Below are positions 8,620-17,673 of a DNA stretch of 64,000 nucleotides, one piece after another. This stretch comes from UBA7430 sp002478765 (GTDB lineage Bacteria; Bacteroidota; Bacteroidia; Flavobacteriales; UBA7430). Both the position numbers and the translations under genes were made by a program. The stretch lies in NCBI GenBank assembly GCA_943789355.1, contig CALSTU010000003.1, positions 232,934 to 296,933 on the forward strand, given 5' to 3'. A model generated the notes under the pieces. That model searched no databases, was not told the origin of the DNA, and saw only the letters and a list, made by a program, of their open reading frames with translations. The stretch's first letter is position 1, and each line of letters opens with the position of its first letter.

Positions 8620-9464
8620 TACAAGTTGTTGAGTGTCCGAGAGATGCCATGCAAGGTGTTGCTAATTTCATTTCAACGGAGAAGAAGGCCGAATACATCA
8701 ATTTGCTTTTAAAAGTTGGTTTTCATACCATTGATTTTGGGTCTTTTGTTTCTCCAAAAGCCATCCCACAAATGCGCGATACAGAGGCTGTGCTTTCAAA
8801 GTTAAATTTAGATGATACAGATTCGAAGTTACTAGCTATCGTCGCAAATCAGAGAGGTGCAGCGCAGGCTTCTTCCTTTGATGAGATTCAATTTTTAGGA
8901 TACCCATTTTCAATCTCAGAAATTTTCCAACAACGAAATACAAATCGATCTATTAAAGATTCTCTCGTTCTGGTAGATGAGATTAAGAATTTATGTGAGT
9001 CTAAAAATAAGAATTTGGTGGTTTATCTTTCGATGGCTTTTGGAAATCCTTACGGCGAACACTGGGACATTGATGTTGTAGCAGAGTGGGTAAAAGTTTT
9101 GTCAAAAATGGGAGTGCGCCATGTAGCTCTATCTGACACCATTGGTGCTTCTTGTAAAGAAACGATTCACCCTTTGTTTTCTCAGTTGATTCCTGAGTTT
9201 GATCAAGTGACTTTTGGTGCTCATTTACATACAACCCCTGAAAACTGGAAAGAAAAAATTTTAGCAGCCTATCAAGCCGGATGTGTTCGGTTTGACACTG
9301 CAATACAAGGTTACGGTGGGTGTCCTTTTGCAAAGGATGATTTGATTGGAAACATGCCTACGGAAAAAGTTCTTTCTTTTTTGAATGAGCAAAAAATGAA
9401 CTCAGGCCTTAATGCTTTAGCTTTCGAGTCATCTTACAACAAGGCTTTAGAGATCTTTAGGTGA
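8616..9464 (+). CDS. Hydroxymethylglutaryl-CoA lyase family protein
   Basis: This 282-residue TIM-barrel protein matches HMG-CoA lyase, which splits HMG-CoA into acetoacetate and acetyl-CoA at the end of leucine breakdown. Seen in the sequence: ECPRDAMQG at the N-terminus (catalytic Arg-Asp pair), the metal-binding H-x-H in GAHLHTTPE (about 210), and the cysteine loop GYGGCPFAKDD followed by GNMPTE (about 230-250). Classical enzymes read HxHDT where this one reads HLHTT. The ATG overlaps the stop of the upstream OmpA-family gene (ATGA), indicating translational coupling with an unrelated gene. Related DRE-TIM lyases remain possible. Confidence 0.82.
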   Translation: MIQVVECPRDAMQGVANFISTEKKAEYINLLLKVGFHTIDFGSFVSPKAIPQMRDTEAVLSKLNLDDTDSKLLAIVANQRGAAQASSFDEIQFLGYPFSISEIFQQRNTNRSIKDSLVLVDEIKNLCESKNKNLVVYLSMAFGNPYGEHWDIDVVAEWVKVLSKMGVRHVALSDTIGASCKETIHPLFSQLIPEFDQVTFGAHLHTTPENWKEKILAAYQAGCVRFDTAIQGYGGCPFAKDDLIGNMPTEKVLSFLNEQKMNSGLNALAFESSYNKALEIFR

Positions 9465-9556
9465 AAAATATTAGGTCATGATTTCATGGAGTCATCGCTG
9501 TTAATATTCTTTCAGCACCTTTTTTAAGATCAAGGAATCTTTTTGTTGTATTGTGG

Positions 9557-9564
9557 TATATTTG
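9557..9564 (+). promoter_or_regulatory. Bacteroidota -7 element (TATATTTG) before a helicase gene
   Basis: TATATTTG matches the consensus and lies 23 bases before the TTG start at 9588. No TTG -33 box is seen at normal spacing. Confidence 0.4.
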
Positions 9565-9587
9565 CGAGGAATTAAACCACGGTAACT

Positions 9588-10700
9588 TTGAAGAGTTTTA
9601 AAGAATTAGGCGTACACAAAGATTTTGTAAAAGCATTGGATGGCTTGAATATTTCTATACCATCAGAAATTCAAATTTTATCGATACCTGTTTTGTTAGG
9701 TGATCGTACCGATTTTATTGGCCGCGCACAAACAGGAACAGGGAAAACAGCTGCTTTTGGGCTGCCATTACTCCAAAGTGTTGATGTTTCGAGAAATGAG
9801 ATTCAAGGTCTTGTTTTATGCCCCACGCGTGAGTTAGGGCAACAGATTGCAAAGTCCTTGTTCAGGTTCACTAAATTTTCAGATAAGATCTTCACTGAAG
9901 CGGTTTATGGTGGAGAAAAGATTGACCGACAAATTGGCGCTTTACGGCGACCTACCCATATTGTAGTTGCTACACCGGGACGTCTCATTGATTTGTTAAA
10001 GCGCAAAGCTTTGAGCTTAGATAAAGTGAAAACAGTGATTCTAGACGAGGCAGATGAAATGTTGAGTATGGGCTTTAAAAAGGAGCTCAATCAAATCTTA
10101 GATTTTGTCCCTCAAGAGGCCAATAAATGGTTGTTTTCTGCTACAATGCCTCATGACATCAGAGAAATGATTAAAGAGCACCTTTCGGATGATGCGCATA
10201 GAGTTGAAACGAGTGGTAAAACATTAGTCAATGAAAATATAGAGCACAAATACTTTGTATGTGATGAGGAGGAAAAGTTGCATGTTTTGTTGCAGTTTAT
10301 TAACTCACAATACAAGGAAAGAGGAATTATTTTTTGCAGAACAAAAAAAGCGACCCAACATCTAGCAAAGCAGCTTATTGCTAAAAATATATCGACCGAC
10401 GCCATTCATGGAGATTTGTATCAAAAGGAACGTGATAAGGTGTTACGTGCATTTAAAAAAGAAAAATTACAACTTATTGTAGCAACAGACATTGCTGCTA
10501 GAGGATTGGATATAGATGCACTTTCGTATGTAGTACATTACCAATTGCCTGAAAGTGAAGAGTATTACACTCACAGAAGTGGGCGAACAGCACGTGCTGG
10601 AAACTCAGGGTTATCTATGGCTTTTGTTACGGCTTTCGAAAGCAATAAATTAAGGGCGTACGAAAAGAGTCTCGATATTTCATTTGAAAGGGTCCGTTAA
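9588..10700 (+). CDS. DEAD-box RNA helicase, core only
   Basis: The 370-residue protein starts with TTG at 9588: an in-frame stop lies 15 bases upstream and no other start occurs before the Q-motif region (SFKELGVHKDFV). Motifs are AQTGTGKT (47-54), PTRELGQQ, TPGRLID, VILDEADEML (motif II DEAD, about 150), FSATMP, ATDIAARG and HRSGRTAR. The protein ends soon after the second RecA domain, so it lacks the RNA-binding C-terminal extension of DeaD/CsdA enzymes. Role: ATP-dependent RNA unwinding in the cytoplasm. It converges on another DEAD-box gene with 42 bases between the stops and no obvious terminator. Confidence 0.9.
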   Translation: MKSFKELGVHKDFVKALDGLNISIPSEIQILSIPVLLGDRTDFIGRAQTGTGKTAAFGLPLLQSVDVSRNEIQGLVLCPTRELGQQIAKSLFRFTKFSDKIFTEAVYGGEKIDRQIGALRRPTHIVVATPGRLIDLLKRKALSLDKVKTVILDEADEMLSMGFKKELNQILDFVPQEANKWLFSATMPHDIREMIKEHLSDDAHRVETSGKTLVNENIEHKYFVCDEEEKLHVLLQFINSQYKERGIIFCRTKKATQHLAKQLIAKNISTDAIHGDLYQKERDKVLRAFKKEKLQLIVATDIAARGLDIDALSYVVHYQLPESEEYYTHRSGRTARAGNSGLSMAFVTAFESNKLRAYEKSLDISFERVR

Positions 10701-10742
10701 GTCTACTATGCTGAATCTTATTACATTACCACAACATACATT

Positions 10743-11885
10743 TTAGAAACTTTTCAAGTCTAAATGCTCACTATCAATCATGTCTACCCATTTCTTCATT
10801 TTCTTCTGAATGATTTTGAAATGGTGTTTATCCTCAGGCGTTATCAAAGAAATGGCACTTCCAGGTGACTCTGCTCTTCCTGTTCTCCCTATACGATGAA
10901 TGTAGTCTTTGGGTGATCTTGGTAATTCGTAGTTGATGACATGTGGAAGGAATTCAATGTCGATTCCACGAGCAAGTAAGTCAGTAGCGACAAGAACTCT
11001 GAGTGTTCCCGCTTTAAATTTTGCTAACGATTCAAGTCTTGCCGTTTGACTTTTTTTGCTGTGAATTGCCGATGCGTCAATTCCATTTTTCCGCAGCTTG
11101 TCCGCTATGTTGTCGGCTTTATAGGTTGATGCTGCAAAGACTAACACTTGTTGCAAGTCATTTTTCTTAATCAAATAGCGCAGTAGCGGGCCTTTGTTTC
11201 CTTCACTAACCCAGTATCCTGTTTGTTTAATCAACTCTATTGAATCTTCTTCTGCTTCTATTTTTATTAAGATAGGATCTTCAAGTATCAGCTGATTAAT
11301 CGATTTAACATCATCGCTTAAGGTTGCTGAAAAGAGTAGGTTTTGACGTTTTTTAGGAAGGAGTTTGAAGATGCGGTCAATTTCATCTTTAAATCCCATA
11401 CCCAATATTTTATCTGCTTCATCAAGTACAAGAGTCTTGATTTCGGAAAGATGTACGGCATTAGATTCCACTAAATCTAGCAGTCTTCCTGGTGTTGAAA
11501 CCAATACATTAACATTGTTAAGTGCTTGCATTTGAGGGTTTATAGAAACCCCACCATATACTGCCAATGTTTTTATTCTTTCTGGTAGCGATGAACCAAA
11601 TTGCTGGAACACGTCTTTCACCTGAACAGCAAGTTCTCTCGTAGGAACCAATACCAGAACATTTACATGACGATTCTTATTGGCGGAATCATTTTGCAGT
11701 TGATTCAATATCGGTAAGGTGTAGCTTGCTGTTTTCCCGGATCCTGTTTTCGCAATTCCAAGTATGTCTCTACCCTTTAAGATTGCGGGAATTGCTTCTT
11801 TTTGAATCGGAAAGGGATTCATTAATTTCTGAGTCGTTAGAACGCTTAATAATGACTTAGATAAACCTAAAGATGAAAAAGACAT
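10743..11885 (-). CDS. DEAD-box RNA helicase, RhlE-like
   Basis: This 380-residue helicase starts MSFSSLGLSKSLL and contains AKTGSGKT (motif I), PTRELAVQ, TPGRLLD, VLDEADKILGMGF (motif II), FSATLS, ATDLLARGID and HRIGRTGR (motif VI). The arrangement is typical of RhlE-like enzymes acting on ribosomal or messenger RNA. The C-terminus ends with a short segment after the core (about 30 residues) and lacks the basic tail of the second RhlE-like gene at 32.3 kb. The two enzymes are therefore not recent duplicates in their termini. Confidence 0.9.
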   Translation of the reverse strand: MSFSSLGLSKSLLSVLTTQKLMNPFPIQKEAIPAILKGRDILGIAKTGSGKTASYTLPILNQLQNDSANKNRHVNVLVLVPTRELAVQVKDVFQQFGSSLPERIKTLAVYGGVSINPQMQALNNVNVLVSTPGRLLDLVESNAVHLSEIKTLVLDEADKILGMGFKDEIDRIFKLLPKKRQNLLFSATLSDDVKSINQLILEDPILIKIEAEEDSIELIKQTGYWVSEGNKGPLLRYLIKKNDLQQVLVFAASTYKADNIADKLRKNGIDASAIHSKKSQTARLESLAKFKAGTLRVLVATDLLARGIDIEFLPHVINYELPRSPKDYIHRIGRTGRAESPGSAISLITPEDKHHFKIIQKKMKKWVDMIDSEHLDLKSF

Positions 11886-12006
11886 ATGAATTAAATTGTG
11901 ATTAAGGGTTTTTAATGAAATTAATGTTTTGCTGCATCATTTGTATGACCACTCAAACCTCTTTTTTTGTCAAGATTATTTCATGAGTTGTGAGTAGTAA
12001 TAAGTT

Positions 12007-12573
12007 TTAAAAATGATTTTTAATCAGCTGTATATTTAATTCGTGAACAGGCAAACCTACGACGTTAAAATAAGAACCTTCAATTTTAGTAATGCCTATA
12101 GCGCCTATCCATTCTTGGATGCCATAAGAACCTGCTTTGTCTAAAGGTTTGTATGTTTTGATGTAATATTCGATTTCTGACGCATTGAGTTCCTTGAAAA
12201 AGACTTTTGTGCTGCAAGAAAATGAAGTGATTGTATCTTTTGATTTAATACAGACACCCGAAACAACCACATGACTTTTATTGGACAAGCTCTCAAGCAT
12301 TTTTCTGGCTTCAGCTTCATCTTTGGGCTTTCCCAGAATCTTTTGATCTAATATCACCACAGTGTCTGCGGTAATTATAATTTGGTTTTCACCAACATCT
12401 GGAAAAGCCGAAGCTTTCTGCTTGGCAAGATATTCCGCTACTTTTGGAACAGGTAAATTTTTTGGAAAGATCTCATCTATTGGCCGAACCTCAACATTGA
12501 AATCGTAGTCAAGTAGTGCCAACAATTCTTTTCTCCTAGGTGACTGAGATGCGAGTGTGATGATTTTCGTCAT
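12007..12573 (-). CDS. maf: Maf-family nucleotide pyrophosphatase
   Basis: The 188-residue protein has the Maf signature SQSPRRKELL at residues 9-18, followed by ITADTVV (about 67-73) and GKPKDEAEA (about 80-88). Maf proteins hydrolyse non-canonical or canonical nucleoside triphosphates to monophosphates (dTTP/UTP type or m7GTP type), limiting misincorporation. Which substrate applies here cannot be told from the sequence alone. It is the last gene of a minus-strand block with the prenyltransferase and KDO-phosphatase genes. Confidence 0.9.
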   Translation of the reverse strand: MTKIITLASQSPRRKELLALLDYDFNVEVRPIDEIFPKNLPVPKVAEYLAKQKASAFPDVGENQIIITADTVVILDQKILGKPKDEAEARKMLESLSNKSHVVVSGVCIKSKDTITSFSCSTKVFFKELNASEIEYYIKTYKPLDKAGSYGIQEWIGAIGITKIEGSYFNVVGLPVHELNIQLIKNHF

Positions 12574-12651
12574 GTTATGATATCGATGTTTTCAGAGTTT
12601 AATCATGAAACTTTTTGGTATTCGATGAAAAATAAATTTGTACGACAAGGT

Positions 12652-13542
12652 TTATTCGATGAAAAAAAACAAACTAATAATCCCAGCAAAAATGATGAAT
12701 TTAATGAGCTTTGAAATACGTTCGTAATCCATGTTTTCTTTGGCTTTGTAGATCCATATATTCAATAGGAACAACGGTCCAATGAGAAGAGTCAGAGCGT
12801 ATGCTAGAGCAACCAATTCACTTTTAAAAATGTATATTGATATTGAAATGACCATAAAAGCAGTCAGTATACTTAACCATTTCACAAATTCTTTTGTTTT
12901 GGGAATGCCCCAAACGGAAGGAAGCGTACGTATTTTAAATCGTTGATCACCTTCTACGGTCCTGAGGTCTTTGATGATTTCATTCATCAAACTTGATATA
13001 AATGCAAAAGCAGCATAAATACACAGTACAACAAGTGGGGATTTACTTTCTTGTAAGTGTAATTTTGGGAGAATTTCGAAAGAAGAAAGAGAGAAAACAA
13101 ACAGTAGCGTTAAAATGGCAACAATGAAGTTGCCAACGAAAAGTTTTCGTTTAAGTCTCAGACTATATTCCCAAAGAATGTATGATGCAACCGACATGAT
13201 GGCTCCTAGAACGATGTAATCAAGTTTGTAGGCGACGAAGAACCCAATAATCACCCCACTTAATGAAAGTATCACGTGAAGAATTAAAGCAACCCTACGC
13301 TTGATGCTTCTTCCAACAATTACATTTTTATTTGCGGTGTCTGTCTGAATGTCAAAGTAGTCGTTAATTACATACCCTCCGGCAGCAATTAAAATCATGC
13401 TCAATACCAAAAGTGCAAAATATAAATCTCCCAACACATTTTCTTTTCCGTAAGCGGGAACCAAAATACTGTATCTCAATAGGTACTGAATTAGTACCAT
13501 CACGAGTAAGTTTTGAAAACGGATTAGAGTTAAGTATTTCAC
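12652..13542 (-). CDS. UbiA-family prenyltransferase (geranylgeranylglycerol-phosphate type)
   Basis: This 296-residue membrane protein has about eight hydrophobic segments and both UbiA aspartate motifs: NDYFDIQTD (about residues 60-68), and NEIIKDLRTVEGD (about 187-199). UbiA enzymes transfer a polyprenyl chain from its diphosphate to an acceptor. Bacteroidota members in this position are often annotated as geranylgeranylglycerol-phosphate geranylgeranyltransferases, but the acceptor (glycerol-phosphate ether lipid, quinone or haem) is not proven by sequence. The start codon is GTG at 13542, 24 bases after the KdsC stop on the same strand. Confidence 0.8.
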   Translation of the reverse strand: MKYLTLIRFQNLLVMVLIQYLLRYSILVPAYGKENVLGDLYFALLVLSMILIAAGGYVINDYFDIQTDTANKNVIVGRSIKRRVALILHVILSLSGVIIGFFVAYKLDYIVLGAIMSVASYILWEYSLRLKRKLFVGNFIVAILTLLFVFSLSSFEILPKLHLQESKSPLVVLCIYAAFAFISSLMNEIIKDLRTVEGDQRFKIRTLPSVWGIPKTKEFVKWLSILTAFMVISISIYIFKSELVALAYALTLLIGPLFLLNIWIYKAKENMDYERISKLIKFIIFAGIISLFFFIE

Positions 13543-13565
13543 GATTCGTTTGGGGGTGTTTTATT

Positions 13566-14087
13566 TTATATAGACCTAGTCGAACTGTCGTTGATCCATT
13601 TATCCTGAATTTTAAGCGTTTGTTCTATTACATCACGTACACATCCTTCCCCACCTTTTTTGGGAGATACATAATCGGATAGGTTTTTTATTTCTTGAGC
13701 TGCATTATCAGGGCAGGTCGGTAGCCCAACCATTTGCATGATTTGATAATCAGGGAGGTCATCTCCCATATAGAGTATATTTTCGGAGTTTAGATCGTAG
13801 ATATGCATGAGTTCATTAAGCGCTTCTACCTTATTGTGACAACCTAAATACACATCGTGAATGCCCAAACGATTCATCCTAGTTTTTACGGCTGCAGAAC
13901 TACCGCCACTGATAATCGCAACAATCAACCCCTCTTTAACGGCTAGCTGAAGCGCATATCCATCTCGGGTGTGCATCTTTCTTACCTGTTCACCATCCGG
14001 CATGAGTGTTACGGTACCATCAGTTAAAACGCCATCACAATCGAAAATGAGAGCTTTGATATCCTTTAGTTTGGTTTTATAATTCAT
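13566..14087 (-). CDS. kdsC: KDO-8-phosphate phosphatase, HAD-IIIA family
   Basis: This 173-residue HAD phosphatase matches KdsC, which removes the phosphate from KDO-8-phosphate in lipopolysaccharide synthesis. FDCDGVLTDG (residues 15-24) holds the nucleophile and general acid aspartates; ISGG near residue 59 is motif II; MGDDLPDYQIM near 107 is motif III/IV. The size is that of the tetrameric C0-type HAD enzymes with no cap domain. The start overlaps the end of the upstream Rossmann/DUF2520 gene by 11 bases. KdsD, which makes the KDO precursor, is encoded at 41.9 kb. Confidence 0.88.
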   Translation of the reverse strand: MNYKTKLKDIKALIFDCDGVLTDGTVTLMPDGEQVRKMHTRDGYALQLAVKEGLIVAIISGGSSAAVKTRMNRLGIHDVYLGCHNKVEALNELMHIYDLNSENILYMGDDLPDYQIMQMVGLPTCPDNAAQEIKNLSDYVSPKKGGEGCVRDVIEQTLKIQDKWINDSSTRSI

Positions 14088-14856
14088 CGTTATTTTTGTA
14101 TATTATAGTTTCGGACAATAATTTGTAAATGTCATGATTTTTTCCTTTCTCAAGATATTTAAGGTGAGAATCGATGACCTCTTTGTCCTCTCTAACTGCA
14201 GGTCCTGTTTGAACATCTTTAGGTTTGTGCTTTGCAACTTTAGATGCTGTTTCTTTAATCAAGGGGTGTAAAATATCCAACGGAATACTTTCTTTTTGAA
14301 GTATTTCGTCTGAGATCATGTACATGTAATTGCTGAAATTGCAAGCAAAAACGGCTGCAACATGTAAGACCTTTCTTTGATGAGAATTGATGTTGTACAC
14401 AATGGGGCTCATCAGTGTCGCTAATCTCATTAAGGTATTGTAGTCCTCACTTTTTGATGCTTCGATACAAAAAGGTACACCCTTAAAATTGAGTTTTTTC
14501 TTTTTGGTAAAGGTTTGAAGTGGGTAAAACACGCCCCTTCTTTTGTGTTTAATGACGTCTTGATCTATAGCTCCTGACGTGTGAACAATTAGTTTGTCTT
14601 TTAAACTTAAGCTGTCCGCAACTTCTGCAATTACGGAGTCCTTAACAGTGAGTATGTAGAGATCAGCATTTTGATTTAACTGATCTATTTCAGTCGTGTA
14701 ATCACATTTAAGTCGACGAGATAGGGATCGAGCTTCTTTTTCAGACCTGTTGTAAACTTGAAGAATATTTTGCTCTTTATTTTGAAGTTCTTTGGACAAA
14801 TGCCAGGCTACGTTACCGGCGCCTAGGATTACAATATTTAACTTTAACGTACTCAA
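14077..14856 (-). CDS. Rossmann-fold/DUF2520 oxidoreductase-like protein
   Basis: The 259-residue protein opens with a nucleotide-binding Rossmann motif, ILGAGNVAWHLSKEL (residues 10-24), and has a DUF2520-type helical C-terminal domain from about residue 125. The layout resembles NAD(P)-dependent beta-hydroxyacid dehydrogenases and ketopantoate reductases, but the substrate is unknown. The only usable start is TTG at 14856, preceded by an in-frame TAA 9 bases upstream. It follows the ccm operon by 6 bases and overlaps kdsC, so it may be read from the ccm message. Confidence 0.75.
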   Translation of the reverse strand: MSTLKLNIVILGAGNVAWHLSKELQNKEQNILQVYNRSEKEARSLSRRLKCDYTTEIDQLNQNADLYILTVKDSVIAEVADSLSLKDKLIVHTSGAIDQDVIKHKRRGVFYPLQTFTKKKKLNFKGVPFCIEASKSEDYNTLMRLATLMSPIVYNINSHQRKVLHVAAVFACNFSNYMYMISDEILQKESIPLDILHPLIKETASKVAKHKPKDVQTGPAVREDKEVIDSHLKYLEKGKNHDIYKLLSETIIYKNNDEL

Positions 14857-14862
14857 AATATC

Positions 14863-17271
14863 TTATTTTTTAGTTTGTTTGAATAAATGAAGCATTGCAA
14901 TAAAAGTACCGATAGCCATCAGAATTACTCCAATCCACAACAGGTTGATGTACGGAAAGATAATAGCTTTCATGACAATGAAAGGCTTTTCATTGTCAAT
15001 GTGTTCGTATGCTTTTATTTGAATACTTCCCGCTTCTGGGTTTACCTCACTAAAAATGAACTTATACTTTAAAGGTCCATCTTCCAGGTAACCCGGAAAG
15101 GATTGAGCTACATTATTTTTTACAGCATAAATAGTTTCGGTACTAGAATATTCACCGATCATGTTTTGCATTTTTAATTTAGCAATCAACATGACGTCTA
15201 AAGCCTTTTCACTCTCAAGGTTGGTATTTGCATTTACCAATAAACTATCTAAATAAAGGAAGTGTTTGCTGTATATGACGGAGTCTCCCTGTTTGATGTT
15301 TATTAGACTTTCTTGGTGGTAAGGGTCATTCTCATCGTGCTCATCGACATCTGCATAAGTGAGATGCGAGTAAACGTCGTAGAGCAAAAAGTGTTTGGTG
15401 GAAGGTTCAGCCACATTACCCATAATTTCATTCAGCTGTATGAATGGGTTTAAGGTAAATTGATATTCAAATTGACCATCTTCCTTGAGGTTAAAGTACT
15501 CTACTTCATAGGTTTTGTTAATCCCAATGAGTGTATCTGATTTGTAGAGAACAAAATACGTACCCATAGCCGTTGTATCTCCTTTTTCCAGTAGAATGTT
15601 TTCATTGCTAGGAAAGTCTTTGGCGATAAAACCTTCATTGTTTGAGATTACATTTTTGTTTGCATTACTTAATAATGCTCCCATAATAACCAATGCAAAA
15701 CCTATGTGAGCTATGGAAGACCCTGATAAATTCCAGTTGCCCTTGAGTATTTTTCGCCAATAGAAAAAGTTTGACAAGGCAGCAAATATAGTAGCCCAAA
15801 GAAGAGTCAGATATACGGGGTCCCACATTCGAACTGTGAATGCGATAACGAAACTGAGGGCCAAAGATGATATTAGGCTTGAGCTAATTTGTTTAAATAT
15901 CTTTTTCATATCTGACTTTCCATAACTCAAATATTGTGTTATGCCGATCAGAATAATGATGATGACAGCAATAGGAGCTTGCCATGAATTGTAAAGGTCA
16001 ATAGCGTCTATTGGAGGAGCCATTTGCGTTCCCAAGACTTTGTTAATTACAGGTAGGGAGGTAAACCATGTGATTTGAAAAGCAGATATAAATAAGACCA
16101 TAGACCCTATGAACATCCAAAATTCTCGAGAGCTGGAATCCTCTTCTTTTTTAACATGCGGTATGCTTTTGAATCGGAAGATTAAAATACAGATCGAAAA
16201 AATTACAAAACTGATCAAGTAAATCAGTAATTGATAATCCAAGCCTCCAGCAAAGGCATGTACAGAAGTATCACCTAATATTCCACTTCGAGTGAGGTAG
16301 GAAGAATAAATGACGAGGATAAATGAAAGAATGGTTAAGATAAATGTTGATCTTAAAGCGGTCTTACGAGCTCTGTATACAAGCATTAAATGAGCAGCGG
16401 CTACCAAAATTATCCACGGAACTAAAGAAGAGTTTTCTACAGGATCCCAAGCCCAAAACCCCCCAAAAGAAAGCGATTCGTATGCCCATGCTCCACCCAT
16501 TAAGATTCCTGTGCCTAGAACCATGATGGCAGCATAGGTCCAGGGAAGCGCTTCTTGTACCCACTCTGAAAAATTCTTTTTCCACAAGGCAGCAATGGCA
16601 TAACAAAAGGGAATCATGGTAAGGGAGAAACCCAAGAAAAGGACTGGTGGGTGTATAACCATCCAGTAATTTTGCAACAGAGGGTTCAAGCCTCTACCGT
16701 CAGCAAACTGAGGTACTATCTCCAGATAGTTAGCCATTTTGGTCCAAGGTAAACCTATGTTTTCTTCTAGGTTTCTTACCAAAATAAATGGACTGGTTCC
16801 TATTTTCACCCCAAACAAATAACCGCCAATAATCATTGAACTGAGAAAAGCTTGAATGGATGCAACCACTGTTAAAACTGGTGCTTCCCAATTTTTCGCT
16901 CTTCTCATTAAAATTACGCCTAGGATAAGATTCCAGAAAATCCACAAGAGAAAACTTCCTTCTTGACCTTCCCAAAAGCACGATACCATATAGTGCGTAG
17001 GAAGTGATAGAGAAGAATGTTGCCATACGTACTGGTACTCAAAATAGTGATTGTAAATCATGATAAACATGCACACGATGATACCTAATACTGACAGCCC
17101 ATGAACGTAAAAAGAGCCACGAGCCAATGGAGTCCAATTTTTCCTTAAAGTATCACTTTTTGATGCTTTGTAAAAAGAGAATGCTGACATCAAAGCAGCA
17201 ACAAAAGCGATGCTGATAAAAGCCTGGCCAATCGTACCTACGAGGGTGTGTTCTCCAATGTAATCTATCAT
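14863..17271 (-). CDS. ccmF: Cytochrome c maturation haem lyase CcmF
   Basis: This 802-residue polytopic protein is the CcmF haem-lyase subunit, which takes haem from CcmE and attaches it to apocytochrome c on the periplasmic side. The tryptophan-rich WWD domain is clear in GGFWAWDPVENSSLVPW near residue 270. Histidine-bearing loops flank it, and a large soluble region (about 560-770) precedes the last membrane helix. The start overlaps the ccmE stop (ATGA). Neither CcmG nor CcmH is encoded nearby. Its partner CcmE has cysteine in place of the usual haem-binding histidine. Confidence 0.92.
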   Translation of the reverse strand: MIDYIGEHTLVGTIGQAFISIAFVAALMSAFSFYKASKSDTLRKNWTPLARGSFYVHGLSVLGIIVCMFIMIYNHYFEYQYVWQHSSLSLPTHYMVSCFWEGQEGSFLLWIFWNLILGVILMRRAKNWEAPVLTVVASIQAFLSSMIIGGYLFGVKIGTSPFILVRNLEENIGLPWTKMANYLEIVPQFADGRGLNPLLQNYWMVIHPPVLFLGFSLTMIPFCYAIAALWKKNFSEWVQEALPWTYAAIMVLGTGILMGGAWAYESLSFGGFWAWDPVENSSLVPWIILVAAAHLMLVYRARKTALRSTFILTILSFILVIYSSYLTRSGILGDTSVHAFAGGLDYQLLIYLISFVIFSICILIFRFKSIPHVKKEEDSSSREFWMFIGSMVLFISAFQITWFTSLPVINKVLGTQMAPPIDAIDLYNSWQAPIAVIIIILIGITQYLSYGKSDMKKIFKQISSSLISSLALSFVIAFTVRMWDPVYLTLLWATIFAALSNFFYWRKILKGNWNLSGSSIAHIGFALVIMGALLSNANKNVISNNEGFIAKDFPSNENILLEKGDTTAMGTYFVLYKSDTLIGINKTYEVEYFNLKEDGQFEYQFTLNPFIQLNEIMGNVAEPSTKHFLLYDVYSHLTYADVDEHDENDPYHQESLINIKQGDSVIYSKHFLYLDSLLVNANTNLESEKALDVMLIAKLKMQNMIGEYSSTETIYAVKNNVAQSFPGYLEDGPLKYKFIFSEVNPEAGSIQIKAYEHIDNEKPFIVMKAIIFPYINLLWIGVILMAIGTFIAMLHLFKQTKK

Positions 17272-17672
17272 AATTTGGGAAGTGTAATGGTGTCTTGTTC
17301 AATAAATTGTTGTTCGTTGTATTTTGATGGGCACTTCATTAAAATGGTGCTAGCTGTAAAACCTGAATCTGTAGCAAAACCGGTCATTGTGATTTTTTCT
17401 GAACGTTCAAAATCTTGAGGTTTTGAATCGTAGAAGTATACTTTACGTTCGTTTTGAAGAGAATCGGAGGCATAAAAGGTTAAAACATTTAAGCGTGGCT
17501 CAAACAGAATTTCTTTGTCTTTGTTGAGCTCCCCTATGACGGTGAATTCTCTGCCCATTTGCTTTTCTGCATCGGTAAAAGTGATGTAAGTGCTGGCATT
17601 GTAGGTTAATGAAACAATAACACCAATAATAACAGCAACAAGGAGGATTAAAATGATTTCAGTTTTCTTCAT
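17268..17672 (-). CDS. ccmE: Haem chaperone CcmE, CxxxY variant
   Basis: The 134-residue protein starts at ATG 17672, one base after the ccmD stop; a TTG four codons upstream is less likely. One N-terminal membrane helix (about 4-24) is followed by a small OB-fold beta-barrel (about 30-110). CcmE carries haem covalently between CcmC and CcmF in the periplasm. The usual attachment histidine motif HxxxY is replaced by CPSKY (C114, Y118), the CxxxY form known from Desulfovibrio and archaeal systems. The assignment rests on gene position, topology and this motif. Confidence 0.88.
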   Translation of the reverse strand: MKKTEIILILLVAVIIGVIVSLTYNASTYITFTDAEKQMGREFTVIGELNKDKEILFEPRLNVLTFYASDSLQNERKVYFYDSKPQDFERSEKITMTGFATDSGFTASTILMKCPSKYNEQQFIEQDTITLPKL

Positions 17673-17673
17673 T

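Noticed and set aside
10701..10742. Terminator between the convergent helicase genes
   Set aside because: No stem-loop with a T-run is visible in these 42 bases.
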